Below are positions 21,568-30,732 of a stretch of DNA of 33,284 bases, one piece after another. Position 1 is the stretch's first letter, and the number at the start of each line of letters is the position of its first letter. Both the position numbers and the translations under genes were made by a program. This DNA is from Ruminococcus sp. (GTDB taxonomy: Bacteria; Bacillota; Clostridia; Oscillospirales; Ruminococcaceae): NCBI GenBank assembly GCA_017534835.1, contig JAFXVT010000040.1:1-33284 (forward strand). Direction: 5' to 3'. Under the pieces are notes generated by a model. It ran no database searches and was not told the origin of the DNA. It saw nothing but the letters and a program-made list of their open reading frames with translations.

Positions 21568-24500
21568 ATGAAAAATCTGAACACTAAAAAGCTGTTAGCT
21601 GTTCTCTCATCAGCAGCTCTTATCGCAGGTGCGCTCCCCTCAGTGACAACAGCGGTACAGGCAGCAGAAGCAAAGGAAACAAGCACACTTCTCGGCGATG
21701 CCAACGACGACGGAAAGGTAACAGTTGCGGACGCGGTGACTATCCTCCAGTTCATCGCCAACAAGGACAAATATAACCTCACAGGTCAGCTTCTCGACAA
21801 CGCTGACGTCTACAACCGCGGCGACGGCGTTACCGCACGCGATGCACTCTCCATCCAGCGGCTCGATGCTCGCGTTATCGACTCGCTCCCGGAAGGAGTT
21901 ATGGAAGCTCCCACAACTACGACTACAACAACTCCCGGCGAGACAACAACGACTACTACCGCAACAACCACAACATCTACTGATGTTACGCCCGTTGCTG
22001 ACATCACATATATCCACCTCAAGGGCGACACTGCCGAGATAACAGGCGAGCACGCAGCAGTAAACGGCTCTGTCATCACTATCGACCACTCCGGCACATT
22101 CTACGTTGACGGCACTCTCAATGACGGTCAGATAAATGTAAACATTGCAGACGAGGTCGCTGACCCCGAGACCGTCAAGATATATCTCAACGGAGCAAGC
22201 ATCACAGGCAGGAGCGCTCCGGCTATCCTCATCACAAATGCCGAAAATACGTCCATAAATCTTGTTGACGGAACAGAAAATATCATAACCGACGGCGATA
22301 CTGCATACGCAGGCGACAACCTCGGTGCGGCTGTTATAGATGCAAAGGACGACCTCACGATAAAGGGCGGTGAGCTCGGAACAGGTATCCTCAACCTCAC
22401 TGCGAACACTCAGGAAGCTGTCTCCTGCAACAACGACCTTAAATTCAACGGCGGCGTTGTCAACGTAACGACTCTCAACTCCACTGACAAGACCGACGCT
22501 GTAAAGGGCAAGACCTCAGTCACTGTCAAGTCCGGCACTCTCAACATCGACGCTGAGGGCGACGGTATCAAGTCGAGCCAGGGCAATGTTGAGATCTCCG
22601 GCGGAAGCGTCACCATAAAGGCAGGCAATGACGCCGTTCAGACCGCAACAACTATCGACATCAGCGGCGGTACTGTCATCGCAGGCGGCGACCGCGGATT
22701 CACAGCAGCGACCGGCGTCAACATCACAGGCGGTACAGTCTACGCGACAGCTACCGATAATCAGGTGGATACAGCTCTTCTGTCCGGCTCTACGCAGACC
22801 GTTGCCCTCCTCAACTGCATCAATGATGCTACGAACGAGAAGGACGGTATGTGGAAAAAGGCTAATACGCTCGCTGCAAACGGAAATAAAAACATTGCAT
22901 TTACGAAGAAGTACAAGTACGTCCTCGTGAGCGATGCTGCAATAAACGGTGCGAAATCCTGCGGCTTCACAAACCTTTCAACAGGTGCGGCAGTAACTCA
23001 TACCGACGGCAAGCAGACACAGTTCCAGCTGAGCAATATCAGCGTTTTCGAGAACGTTGACCCGTCCGGCGGAAGCAGCTCAGCAGAGGTCACGACTCCA
23101 GAAGTGACTGACGGTCTGACCATTACTCTCAGCGGTGCGGACATCACCACAAATGCTCCGGCGGACACAGCTTCCGTCAGCAACGGTGTACTCACGATAA
23201 AGAAGGCTGCGACATTCGCTGTTACCGGCGAAGGAAAAGGCTCGCAGATAGTTGTTGACGTCGACAAGACCGCATACCCCGATTCCGTAGTCGAGCTCGA
23301 CCTTATGGGAATGAGCCTCACAAACGAGACAACTGCTCCCATTTTCGTGAATTCTGTCGGCGATGAGGTGCAGATAGTCGCAAAGTCCGGCACCGTCAAC
23401 ACTATCTCCGACGGCACGACCCATTCGCAGACCTACACCGACAGCGACGGCAATACGAACACTGTTGAAGGCGCCGTATTCTCACGCGATGACATCAAGT
23501 TCAAGGGCACGGGAACTCTCACCGTGAACGGCAATCAGGACGACGCTATCGTCTGCAAGAACGATATAAAGATTTACAACGGCACGATAAACGTAAACGC
23601 TGCCGATGACGGTATCCGCGGCAAGGACAGCGTAACTATCGGCGACACAACAAAGTCTGACGGCTCTGCCGCCGACAATTCAAACCTGAAGCTGACCGTC
23701 AAAGCTAAAGCCGGCGACGGTATCAAGTCAACTGCGACTGACACCGCGACCGACAAGGCTTACGGCGTTATCACGATAAACGGCGGCACTATCGATATAA
23801 ACTCCTTCCTCGACGGCATACAGGCTGAGCAGGAATTCGTTATGAACGACGGCGACCTCACGATATACACATATCAGGGCAGCAATTTCTCGGGCAGCGC
23901 CCAGCAGGCAGCTCCCGGAGGCGGCGGCTGGGGCTTCCCCGGCGGCGGAACGGACGGCAACGCAAACAAGACCGACGTTTCCGCAAAGGGCATCAAGGCT
24001 GTCGGACTCTATGACGCAGCCGGCACAACATGGCAGAGCAAGGGCAATATCACAATAAACGGCGGCGATATCACTATCGATTCCTCCGACGACAGTATCC
24101 ACTGCGGCGGCGATATGAACATCTACGGCGGCGTTTACACCATTGCCACCGCAGATGACGGCTTCCACTCCGACCACACGGTGAATATCGGCAAAACTGC
24201 CGCGAACACCTTCGATGACGTTCAGATATTCATTTCCAAGTGCTATGAAGGCGTTGAGGGTACGACTATAAATCAGAACAGCGGAACTGTCTACATCATC
24301 TCCGGCGATGACGGCTACAACGCAGGCGGCGGAAGTGACGGCTCCGGCACTCAGCCCGGAAATCCGTGGTCACAGGGCGGTATGTCGACTTCCTCAAACA
24401 TCGTTATGAACATCAACGGCGGCTTCGTATGCGTGAACTCCGCAAACGGCGACCACGATGCATTTGATTCCAACGGCAATATCAACCTCAACGGCGGCTA

Positions 24501-24846
24501 CATCTGTGCCAACGGTCAGGAGCCCCTCGACTGCGGCGACAGCGGCAGCACTATCAACTACAATGGCACGAGCGTCATCACAATGACTGCCGGCAATACA
24601 AATCTCGCAACAAGATACAGCTTCGTTGATACATCGGGCAAGGTCATCGTATCATTCGTATCTGCGAGCGCTTCGGCAGGTCAGAACTGCACAGGCTGCA
24701 CTGCTCAGTCAGGCGGCACAGTTTCCGGCGGCACGAGTCTCATCGCGCAGGCTGACAAGTACGCTGTAACGACCGGCGGAACGCTCTCAGGCGGCACTCA
24801 GATAACCGCGGGCACCAGCTCCGGCGGCAGAGGCGGACGCTTCTGA
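21568..24846 (+). CDS. Dockerin protein with Cthe_2159-like beta-helix carbohydrate-binding regions
   Basis: Secreted, 1092 residues. Signal peptide (1-33), a dockerin directly after it (about 42-110; DANDDGKVTVAD in the first loop, NADVYNRGDGVTARD in the second), a Thr-rich linker (about 115-140), then two long Gly/Asn/Asp-rich beta-helix regions (about 145-490 and 500-1090) with repeated turns such as 'ISGGSVTIKAGNDAVQ' and 'INGGDITIDSSDDSIHCGGD'. These resemble Cthe_2159 of C. thermocellum, a pectate-lyase-like fold that binds cellulose and polygalacturonate without known lyase activity. The dockerin is nearly the same as that of the xylanase, suggesting the same cohesin partner. The ATG at 21568 follows AAAGGAG; the longer frame from a TTG at 21559 is too close to it. 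The end is Gly/Arg-rich. Confidence 0.88.
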   Translation: MKNLNTKKLLAVLSSAALIAGALPSVTTAVQAAEAKETSTLLGDANDDGKVTVADAVTILQFIANKDKYNLTGQLLDNADVYNRGDGVTARDALSIQRLDARVIDSLPEGVMEAPTTTTTTTPGETTTTTTATTTTSTDVTPVADITYIHLKGDTAEITGEHAAVNGSVITIDHSGTFYVDGTLNDGQINVNIADEVADPETVKIYLNGASITGRSAPAILITNAENTSINLVDGTENIITDGDTAYAGDNLGAAVIDAKDDLTIKGGELGTGILNLTANTQEAVSCNNDLKFNGGVVNVTTLNSTDKTDAVKGKTSVTVKSGTLNIDAEGDGIKSSQGNVEISGGSVTIKAGNDAVQTATTIDISGGTVIAGGDRGFTAATGVNITGGTVYATATDNQVDTALLSGSTQTVALLNCINDATNEKDGMWKKANTLAANGNKNIAFTKKYKYVLVSDAAINGAKSCGFTNLSTGAAVTHTDGKQTQFQLSNISVFENVDPSGGSSSAEVTTPEVTDGLTITLSGADITTNAPADTASVSNGVLTIKKAATFAVTGEGKGSQIVVDVDKTAYPDSVVELDLMGMSLTNETTAPIFVNSVGDEVQIVAKSGTVNTISDGTTHSQTYTDSDGNTNTVEGAVFSRDDIKFKGTGTLTVNGNQDDAIVCKNDIKIYNGTINVNAADDGIRGKDSVTIGDTTKSDGSAADNSNLKLTVKAKAGDGIKSTATDTATDKAYGVITINGGTIDINSFLDGIQAEQEFVMNDGDLTIYTYQGSNFSGSAQQAAPGGGGWGFPGGGTDGNANKTDVSAKGIKAVGLYDAAGTTWQSKGNITINGGDITIDSSDDSIHCGGDMNIYGGVYTIATADDGFHSDHTVNIGKTAANTFDDVQIFISKCYEGVEGTTINQNSGTVYIISGDDGYNAGGGSDGSGTQPGNPWSQGGMSTSSNIVMNINGGFVCVNSANGDHDAFDSNGNINLNGGYICANGQEPLDCGDSGSTINYNGTSVITMTAGNTNLATRYSFVDTSGKVIVSFVSASASAGQNCTGCTAQSGGTVSGGTSLIAQADKYAVTTGGTLSGGTQITAGTSSGGRGGRF

Positions 24847-24892
24847 GAATACTATTCCCATAAGAACTCTCCAGTTTCTCTATAACAAACCA

Positions 24893-24932
24893 GAGCAAGG
24901 GTCTCCGTTCCGGCGGGGACCCTTGCTTGTTT
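24893..24932 (+). terminator. Rho-independent terminator of the dockerin gene
   Basis: AGCAAGGGTC (24894-24903) / GACCCTTGCT (24918-24927), followed by TGTTTGT. Confidence 0.8.
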
Positions 24933-24944
24933 GTGCTAAACCTA

Positions 24945-24973
24945 TTGACATTTAATTGTGAATATAGTATAAT
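24945..24973 (+). promoter_or_regulatory. Consensus sigma-A promoter of ald
   Basis: TTGACA (24945-24950), 17-nt spacer, TATAAT (24968-24973), both perfect. The leader is about 55 nt. Confidence 0.88.
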
Positions 24974-25036
24974 ATAAACATAATTTTTGTCATATCCGTG
25001 ACAGACGGGTAAAAACTTTCACAGGAGGATAGTACA

Positions 25037-26149
25037 ATGAAAATTGGCTGCGTAAAAGAGATCAAGAACAATGAGTTCAGAGTCGGACTCACTCCCGACA
25101 ACGTGAAGGCTTACGTTGCGGCAGGTCACCACGTTTATATCGAAAAAGGCGCCGGTATCGGCTCCGGCTTCGCTGATACAGAATACGTCGAGGCAGGTGC
25201 TTCCGTTCTCGACAATGCTCCCGACATATGGAATATGGTAGATATGATGATAAAGGTCAAGGAGCCGCTCGGATCCGAGTACAAGCTCTTCCACGACGGT
25301 CTTATCCTTTACACCTATCTCCACCTCGCTGCTGACAAGGAGCAGATGGACGCTCTCCTCGCAGGCAAGGTAAAATCGGTCGCATACGAGACTCTTCAGG
25401 AGACCGACCGCTCTCTCCCCCTTCTCGCTCCGATGAGCCAGATAGCAGGACGTCTCTCGATTCAGGAGGGCGCAAAGTACCTCGAAAAGAAGTTCGGCGG
25501 CGCAGGTATACTTCTCGCCGGCGTTCCCGGTACTCCCAAGGCTAACGTTGTTATCCTCGGAGGCGGCACAGTTGGTATGAACGCCTGCAAGATAGCTGTA
25601 GGTATGGGCGCAAACGTTACTATCCTCGATGTGAACCTCAAGAGGCTCGAGCAGCTCGACAATATGTTCGGCGCTCATATCCAGACTCTCTACTCCACCG
25701 ACAGCAACGTTGAAAGAGCTGTCAAGGACGCTGACCTCGTTATCGGCTCAGTCCTCATTCCCGGCGGCTCGACCCCGAAGCTCTTCAAGGCAAAGTACCT
25801 CCCCGAGATGAAGGACGGCGCTGTTTTCGTAGACGTGGCTATCGACCAGGGCGGCTGCGGCGAGACCTCACACGTTACAACTCACGATGACCCCGTTTAC
25901 ATCGAAGAGGGCGTCGTTCACTACTGCGTAGGCAATATGCCCGGCGCTGTTCCGCGCACGAGCACTATCGCCCTCACAAACGCTACTCTCAGATACGGTC
26001 TCCAGATAGCCGAGAACGGTCTTGAGGAAGCCTGCCGCAGGAGCGATGTCATCTGCACAGGCGTAAACACCTATGACGGCAAGCTCACAAACCAGAACGT
26101 CGCACTTGCTCACGGCTATGAGTACACCGACATAAAGAGCTTCCTCTGA
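25037..26149 (+). CDS. ald: Alanine dehydrogenase
   Basis: 370 residues, cytosolic, normal family length. Catalyses L-alanine + NAD+ + water to pyruvate + ammonium + NADH, in either direction. N-terminal pattern KIGCVKEIKNNEFRVGLTP with the substrate-binding Arg15; KVKEPL (about 73-78) with the catalytic Lys; HLAAD with the catalytic His (about 95-99); the Rossmann motif VVILGGGTVGMNA (about 169-181); and DVAIDQGG...TSHVTTHDDPVY (about 268-291). AGGAGG precedes the ATG. Single-gene unit with promoter and terminator. In ruminal Clostridia it may serve ammonia assimilation. Confidence 0.96.
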   Translation: MKIGCVKEIKNNEFRVGLTPDNVKAYVAAGHHVYIEKGAGIGSGFADTEYVEAGASVLDNAPDIWNMVDMMIKVKEPLGSEYKLFHDGLILYTYLHLAADKEQMDALLAGKVKSVAYETLQETDRSLPLLAPMSQIAGRLSIQEGAKYLEKKFGGAGILLAGVPGTPKANVVILGGGTVGMNACKIAVGMGANVTILDVNLKRLEQLDNMFGAHIQTLYSTDSNVERAVKDADLVIGSVLIPGGSTPKLFKAKYLPEMKDGAVFVDVAIDQGGCGETSHVTTHDDPVYIEEGVVHYCVGNMPGAVPRTSTIALTNATLRYGLQIAENGLEEACRRSDVICTGVNTYDGKLTNQNVALAHGYEYTDIKSFL

Positions 26150-26159
26150 CAGACAGAAT

Positions 26160-26189
26160 AGTCTCCCACACTGTGGGAGACTTTTTTTC
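26160..26189 (+). terminator. Rho-independent terminator of ald
   Basis: Near-continuous stem AGTCTCCCACA/TGTGGGAGACT (26160-26182) followed by seven T. The core resembles a hairpin near the right window edge (33249-33268). Confidence 0.9.
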
Positions 26190-26198
26190 GCGGAGGGC

Positions 26199-26227
26199 TT
26201 GCATTTTGCTTTCAGCTGTGATATAAT
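26199..26227 (+). promoter_or_regulatory. Sigma-A promoter of purA
   Basis: TTGCAT (26199-26204), 17-nt spacer, TATAAT (26222-26227). No purine riboswitch or PurR box was recognised in the short leader. Confidence 0.75.
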
Positions 26228-26279
26228 TAATTGTAATTGTGCTTTTGCACAGTATAATCTTATGAAAAGAGGAATCACA

Positions 26280-27554
26280 ATGCCTGCTAATATTGTTGTT
26301 GGTACACAGTGGGGAGACGAAGGAAAGGGTAAGATAATCGACATAATCTCCTCCCGCGCCGATGTTGTCGTTCGCTCACAGGGCGGAAACAATGCCGGTC
26401 ATACCGTCGTTAATAACGGTGAGGTATACAAGCTCCACCTCATTCCCTCGGGTATTCTCTACAAGGACACTCTCTGCCTTATCGGTGCAGGTGTCGTTCT
26501 CGACCCCAAGGATTTCATCGGTGAGCTCGACAGCCTTGAAGCAAGAGGCATATCCACTGCCAACCTCAAGATCGACCCCCGCTCTCACGTCGTTATGCCG
26601 TGGCATATCGAGCTTGACGGTCTCTCGGAGGCTTTCCGCGGCGGCAAGGATATCGGCACCACAAAACGCGGCATAGGTCCTACATATATGGATAAATACG
26701 AGCGCTGCGGCATAAGGGTCTATGACCTCGTTCACCCCGAGGTCCTCGCTGAGAAGATCCAGTCCACAGGCAAGCTCAAGAACAAGATCATCACCGAAGT
26801 CTACGGCGGCAAGCCTTTCGACCTCGACGCTGTAACTGCTGAGTACACCGAGTACGGCAAGCGCCTTCTCCCCTACGTTGACGACGTTTCCGTCCTCACA
26901 TTCGATGCTGCAAAGGCTGGCAAGACAATTATGTTCGAGGGCGCTCAGGCTACTCTCCTCGACATCGACTTCGGTACATACCCCTATGTTACTTCCTCGC
27001 ATCCCCTCTCCGCAGGCGTTTGCGTCGGAACAGGCGTAGGTCCGAAGGTCATCACAAACATTATCGGCGTCGCAAAGGCTTATACTACAAGAGTCGGCAA
27101 GGGGCCGTTCCCGACAGAGCTCGATGACGAGATCGGCGAGCAGATCAGAAATGTCGGCGGCGAATTCGGTACAACTACCGGCAGACCGAGAAGAACAGGC
27201 TGGTTCGATGCTGTTATCGTCCGCCACTCAGTAAGAGTGAACGGTCTCGACAGCCTCGCTATCAACAAGCTCGATACTCTCGCAAACCTCGATACTCTCA
27301 AGATCTGCACAGCCTACAAGAAGCCCGACGGCACCATTACAGAGAACTTCCCCCCGACACTCGAAGAGCTTGAGGGCTGCACTCCTGTTTATGAGGAATT
27401 CCCCGGATTCACCGAGGACATCTCAAAGTGTGCAAGCTTTGATGAGCTCCCTGAGAACTGCAAGAAGTACATCGAACGCCTCGAAGAGCTCGTTGGCTGC
27501 CCTGTAAGCATGGTCGGCATCGGTCCTGACAGATCACAGATACTCGAAAGATAA
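26280..27554 (+). CDS. purA: Adenylosuccinate synthetase
   Basis: 424 residues, cytosolic. Catalyses IMP + aspartate + GTP to adenylosuccinate, the first step from IMP to AMP. The family patterns are all present: QWGDEGKGKIID (9-20), GGNNAGHT (about 36-43), GTTKRGIGPTYMDK (about 125-138), GATGAQ-type EGAQATLLDIDFGTYPYVTSS (about 220-240) and TTTGRPRRTGWFD (about 299-311). The start is the ATG at 26280 after GAGGA; the frame extends upstream without a ribosome site. The next gene follows after 32 bp without a terminator, so the two are probably co-transcribed. Confidence 0.97.
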   Translation: MPANIVVGTQWGDEGKGKIIDIISSRADVVVRSQGGNNAGHTVVNNGEVYKLHLIPSGILYKDTLCLIGAGVVLDPKDFIGELDSLEARGISTANLKIDPRSHVVMPWHIELDGLSEAFRGGKDIGTTKRGIGPTYMDKYERCGIRVYDLVHPEVLAEKIQSTGKLKNKIITEVYGGKPFDLDAVTAEYTEYGKRLLPYVDDVSVLTFDAAKAGKTIMFEGAQATLLDIDFGTYPYVTSSHPLSAGVCVGTGVGPKVITNIIGVAKAYTTRVGKGPFPTELDDEIGEQIRNVGGEFGTTTGRPRRTGWFDAVIVRHSVRVNGLDSLAINKLDTLANLDTLKICTAYKKPDGTITENFPPTLEELEGCTPVYEEFPGFTEDISKCASFDELPENCKKYIERLEELVGCPVSMVGIGPDRSQILER

Positions 27555-27586
27555 AAGCTTTCCGCTAATAAAAAGAAGGTGACTTT

Positions 27587-28732
27587 ATGAACGACGAAAA
27601 CAACTTCGGCGCTCCCGTGCTCGACGACATCGACTACGTTGAGCCCACTCCGAAAAAGGAAGGTCCCACAGGCGTTGCCGCTCCCGTGCTCGACGATTTC
27701 GAGTATGTAGCTCCGGCTTCAAAGAAGGGCGGTCCGACCGGCGTTTCGGCTCCCGTACTCGACGATATGGACAACTATGTTGCTCCGACAGCCGGGAAGA
27801 AGGGCGCTCCCACGGGCGTTTCGGCTCCCGTGCTCGATGATTCGATGGACTATTCTGCTCCCAAGAGCGACAAGCTCGTGCTCAGCGATGACGATATAAT
27901 CGCCGGTATGAGCGACGAGCAGAAGGCTATGTTCGCAAATCTGCCGCAGGATAAGCAGCAGCAGATAATAGATATGCGCCGCCAGCAGCTCGGCGCGGAG
28001 GCACCTGCTCCCACTATAACAGCTCCCGTCCTCGATGAGGACAACTACGTTCCGCCCCCGAAGAAGGAAAAGCCGGCAGAGCCAGTTGAGCCTGTCACTG
28101 CTCCTATCCTCGATGACGAGCCGGAGGCTCCCAAATATGTCCCCAAGTTCGTCGATGAGGACCTCGAAAGAGCAAAGCGTGAGGGTGCGAAAAAGGCAGT
28201 TTCGAGCCAGCTCGTATCCGAGCAGAAGGACTCGAAGGAAAGCCTGCGTATGATGATAGAGCTCAAGGAGCAGCTCCGTCAGGAGGAAGCAAAGAAGGGC
28301 TTCAAGGTCGTTATCGTTCTCGGAGTAGTCGGTCTTATCGGCGCTATCGCCTTCTTCCTTCTCTACAGCGGAAGCAGTATGCTCGGTATCGAATACTCCG
28401 ACGGTCTCGACGGTCTTCAGAATATCCTTCAGGAGGCTTCGCTCTATATCGCGGTAGCTATGGGCGCAACAGGTCTCGCAATGATAAGCGGCGTGGGATT
28501 CCTCAAAACTCTCGCCTCGCTCGTTTACCTTCTCGCAGGCATCGTTCAGGTGTTCCCGGGTCTTCTTATGATACCCGAGCACGACGGAGCTACAGGTATG
28601 GTCATCACGCTTTATGTGGTCTCACTCGCCTGCACCATCGCTGTTATCGCCGGACTTTCGGGTCTTGAATCAGTCGGTCAGTATTTCAACAGGAACAGAC
28701 GGCTCCCCGAAAGAGAATACCACAACAGATAA
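27587..28732 (+). CDS. Membrane protein with repeated APVLDD motifs in a long acidic N-terminus
   Basis: 381 residues. The cytosolic N-terminal 230 residues hold six copies of A-P-(V/I)-L-D-(D/E), at about 9, 32, 53, 77, 147 and 172, mostly followed by a Y-V-x-P or similar pattern and joined by (G/A)PTGV(A/S) linkers. A helical segment (about 99-132, DDDIIAGMSDEQKAMF) and a charged helix (about 195-235) follow, then four membrane segments (about 243-263, 285-305, 311-330 and 340-362). AAGGTGA precedes the ATG. The repeats look like short linear binding or modification motifs. I do not recognise the family. Followed at six bases by the tandem hairpin array. Confidence 0.8.
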   Translation: MNDENNFGAPVLDDIDYVEPTPKKEGPTGVAAPVLDDFEYVAPASKKGGPTGVSAPVLDDMDNYVAPTAGKKGAPTGVSAPVLDDSMDYSAPKSDKLVLSDDDIIAGMSDEQKAMFANLPQDKQQQIIDMRRQQLGAEAPAPTITAPVLDEDNYVPPPKKEKPAEPVEPVTAPILDDEPEAPKYVPKFVDEDLERAKREGAKKAVSSQLVSEQKDSKESLRMMIELKEQLRQEEAKKGFKVVIVLGVVGLIGAIAFFLLYSGSSMLGIEYSDGLDGLQNILQEASLYIAVAMGATGLAMISGVGFLKTLASLVYLLAGIVQVFPGLLMIPEHDGATGMVITLYVVSLACTIAVIAGLSGLESVGQYFNRNRRLPEREYHNR

Positions 28733-28737
28733 GCTGA

Positions 28738-29207
28738 AAGGGGTGTCCCCTCAGCCGATTTCGTGGGTCACTGAGTCAGAAACGCAGGTTTATGGCTCGG
28801 TGACCCGCTTTTTCGCCAACGGAAGCAATATCAAAAGGGGTGTCCCCTCAGCCGATTTCGTGGGTCACTGAGTCAAAAACGCAGGTTTATGGCTCGGTGA
28901 CCCACTTTTTTCGCCAACGGAAGCAATATCAAAAGGGGGGTCCCCTTAGCCGATTTCGTGGGTCACTGAGTCAAAAACGCAGGTTTATGGCTCGGTGACC
29001 CGCTTTTTTCGCCAACGGAAGCAATATCAAAAGGGGTGTCCCCTCAGCCGATTTCGTGGGTCACTGAGTCAGAAACGCAGGTTTATGGCTCGGTGACCCG
29101 CTTTTTTTCGCCAACGGAAGCAATATCAAAAGGGGTGTCCCCTCAGCCGATCCCGTGGGTCACTGAGTCAGAAACGCAGGTTTATGGCTCGGTGACCCAC
29201 TTTTTTT
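28738..29207 (+). repeat. Five tandem ~98-bp hairpin repeats (family copy B1-B5)
   Basis: Units begin at 28738, 28835, 28933, 29031 and 29130. Each holds GGGG-TGT-CCCC (GGGGGGTCCCC in unit 3), then a 13-bp stem GTGGGTCACTGAG with CTCGGTGACCC(G/A)C, then 5-7 T, then CGCCAACGGAAGCAATATCAA as spacer. Unit lengths (97, 98, 98, 99) differ only by the T-run (5, 6, 6, 7). The stem varies at one base that keeps pairing (U-G or U-A). Each unit looks like a complete intrinsic terminator. The rest of the gap to 29386 is AT-rich and holds no gene I can support. Confidence 0.9.
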
Positions 29208-29386
29208 CCCGTAGATACGGTTTCAAAAAAGCACATATAAACAATATGGAGATGCTTATGGACTGAACTGCATTCGGAGCGATCCGGGGATCTTTTGTTA
29301 TACTATTTCTTTTTTCGACATTCTTTGCACCCTGAGCTGCATTTTCTGAGTATTACTATCGAAAGACCGGAACGGAGGAAATAACT

Positions 29387-30514
29387 ATGCCAACTTTAAG
29401 AGCCGAATACAATTATATAAGAAACAAGGAACTGAAGGATCCTGCTGCTGTCGAAAAGCTGCAAGAACAGGCGTTTTTATACAATTCCATCACTCTTAAA
29501 GGGCTTTGCAATGCCCTTAGAAATCACGGATACGATGAACTGGCAGATAATATCAAGGAGAAAGGTGAAGCTCTCAATAAAGCTGTTGAGCCAACACCCG
29601 GGAACTTAGGCGGAGCATCTCTTGCCAGGTGGAAGAAAACGCGCAGCGAGGCTGCCGAGCTCATGGATCTGCTGAAGGACAACAAGGATATAATCAGTGG
29701 CGCCTATGCACTAAACCCGGCAGAGTAAAAGAGCTTTTCGATAAGACAACTGTGCTCCTCGAAAAAGCAGATCTCAGCACGACTCCCAAACTCCCGGCTT
29801 ACGAGGCACCCTCCAAGAAGAATAAATACGGACTTTCCGAGGGAGAGCTTGCTGACGCCTTCGAGAAATATGTATGGATCGGAAGACTGACCGATGAGGT
29901 CATAATGAGCATAGATACTAACGATCCCGATCAGGTCAGGAACTGTATAGACCAGTACAGGCTCTGCAAGACCGCTCTCCACATCGTTGAAGAGACAAAG
30001 GATCTTCCGGACTCTGAAAAGACCCCCGAGAAGTTCATAGGCCGTCTTGAAAGAGGTTTGAAAGGCCCCTGGATACAGAACGATCTGAAGCTTGAATATA
30101 CGCCGGAATGCTGCGATAAGTGCCTTAAAGATTCGGTGAAGCTCAATAACCACTTCTATACGGTAGAGGTCAGGGAGATGCTGAAAAAGCAGGACGAAAT
30201 GGAAAAGGCATCCGCTGAAAAACAGGAAACGGCAGTATGGGCGAAAACGGCAGGCGTTCCGAGTCGGCAGACAACATCATCACTGAAACAGAGACGTCAA
30301 ACGATAAGAAGCTCGAGGGCAGCACGTCAGAGCTTCTTTCGACAGAACCTGCAACGCAGCAGACCGCGGCAAGGAGATACATTCAAAGTATGTGAAGAAC
30401 GGTATCAGTGCCAAAAAGCAGGCTGAGAAAAACGCCGAGATAAAGGAAGACTATATGAATAAGGAAAAGGTCAAGGAAAAGACAATAAAGCACGACCGCG
30501 TGATGGGACAGTGA
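29387..30514 (+). pseudogene. Gene of unknown function broken by three frame changes
   Basis: Good ribosome site (GGAGGAAATAACT before the ATG at 29387). Frame 1 reads MPTLRAEYNYIRNKEL... and stops at 29728; the sense continues in a second frame from about 29715 (RVKELFDKTTVLLEKADL...) to about 30235, then a third frame (GENGRRSESADNIITETETSNDKK... to about 30370), and finally the first frame again (KEIHSKYVKNGISAKKQAEKN...RVMGQ) to the stop at 30512-30514. Each change is in the same direction (-1), as if one base were lost each time. The reassembled product, about 375 residues, is helical and charged, soluble. No family recognised. Assembly error is possible. Confidence 0.65.
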
Positions 30515-30614
30515 CCGGTGCAGCATCTTCCTTTCGTCAGGGTATCGCCGCACGGCTGGCATTCATCAGAGCCTCCGGCAGATCATGACCGTAAACGGAT
30601 AAATATCTTACAGC

Positions 30615-30646
30615 AGGGAAGTCCATTTTAAAGGACTTCCCTTTTT
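30615..30646 (+). terminator. Rho-independent terminator
   Basis: Perfect 10-bp stem AGGGAAGTCC (30615-30624) / GGACTTCCCT (30633-30642), followed by TTTTT. It ends the broken gene. Confidence 0.88.
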
Positions 30647-30718
30647 GCGTCCGGGTGCAGCATTGCACACCTTTTCATAGAATATGAAGACTCTTTTGCA
30701 ACACTATCAGGTGATACT

Positions 30719-30732
30719 GCACAACGTTGTGC
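30719..30732. promoter_or_regulatory. Perfect palindrome, LacI-type operator-like
   Basis: GCACAACGTTGTGC is a perfect 14-bp palindrome with a central CG, the layout of LacI/GalR-family operators. It lies about 120 bp before the solute-binding lipoprotein gene. Related half-words surround it: GTGCAGCATTGCAC (30656-30669) and TTGTGCAG (about 30741-30748). A clear promoter was not found. The rest of the gap (30647-30849) is AT-rich and holds no gene. Confidence 0.45.

Noticed and set aside
26160-26279. Purine riboswitch before purA
   Set aside because: The leader between the promoter and the ATG is only about 45 nt and has none of the conserved purine-riboswitch elements.
26376-27227. 283-codon minus-strand frame inside purA
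   Set aside because: Antisense shadow of a well-conserved gene.
27719-28582. 287-codon minus-strand frame
   Set aside because: Antisense shadow of the APVLDD repeat protein; no ribosome site.
28738-29207. CRISPR array
   Set aside because: The spacers between units are identical, units are about 98 bp, and no cas genes are present; this is a tandem repeat.
28614-29266. Two frames (85 and 76 codons) inside the tandem hairpin array
   Set aside because: Each simply reads the repeat, giving the same repeated peptide. There is no ribosome site, and the T-run length changes break any common frame.
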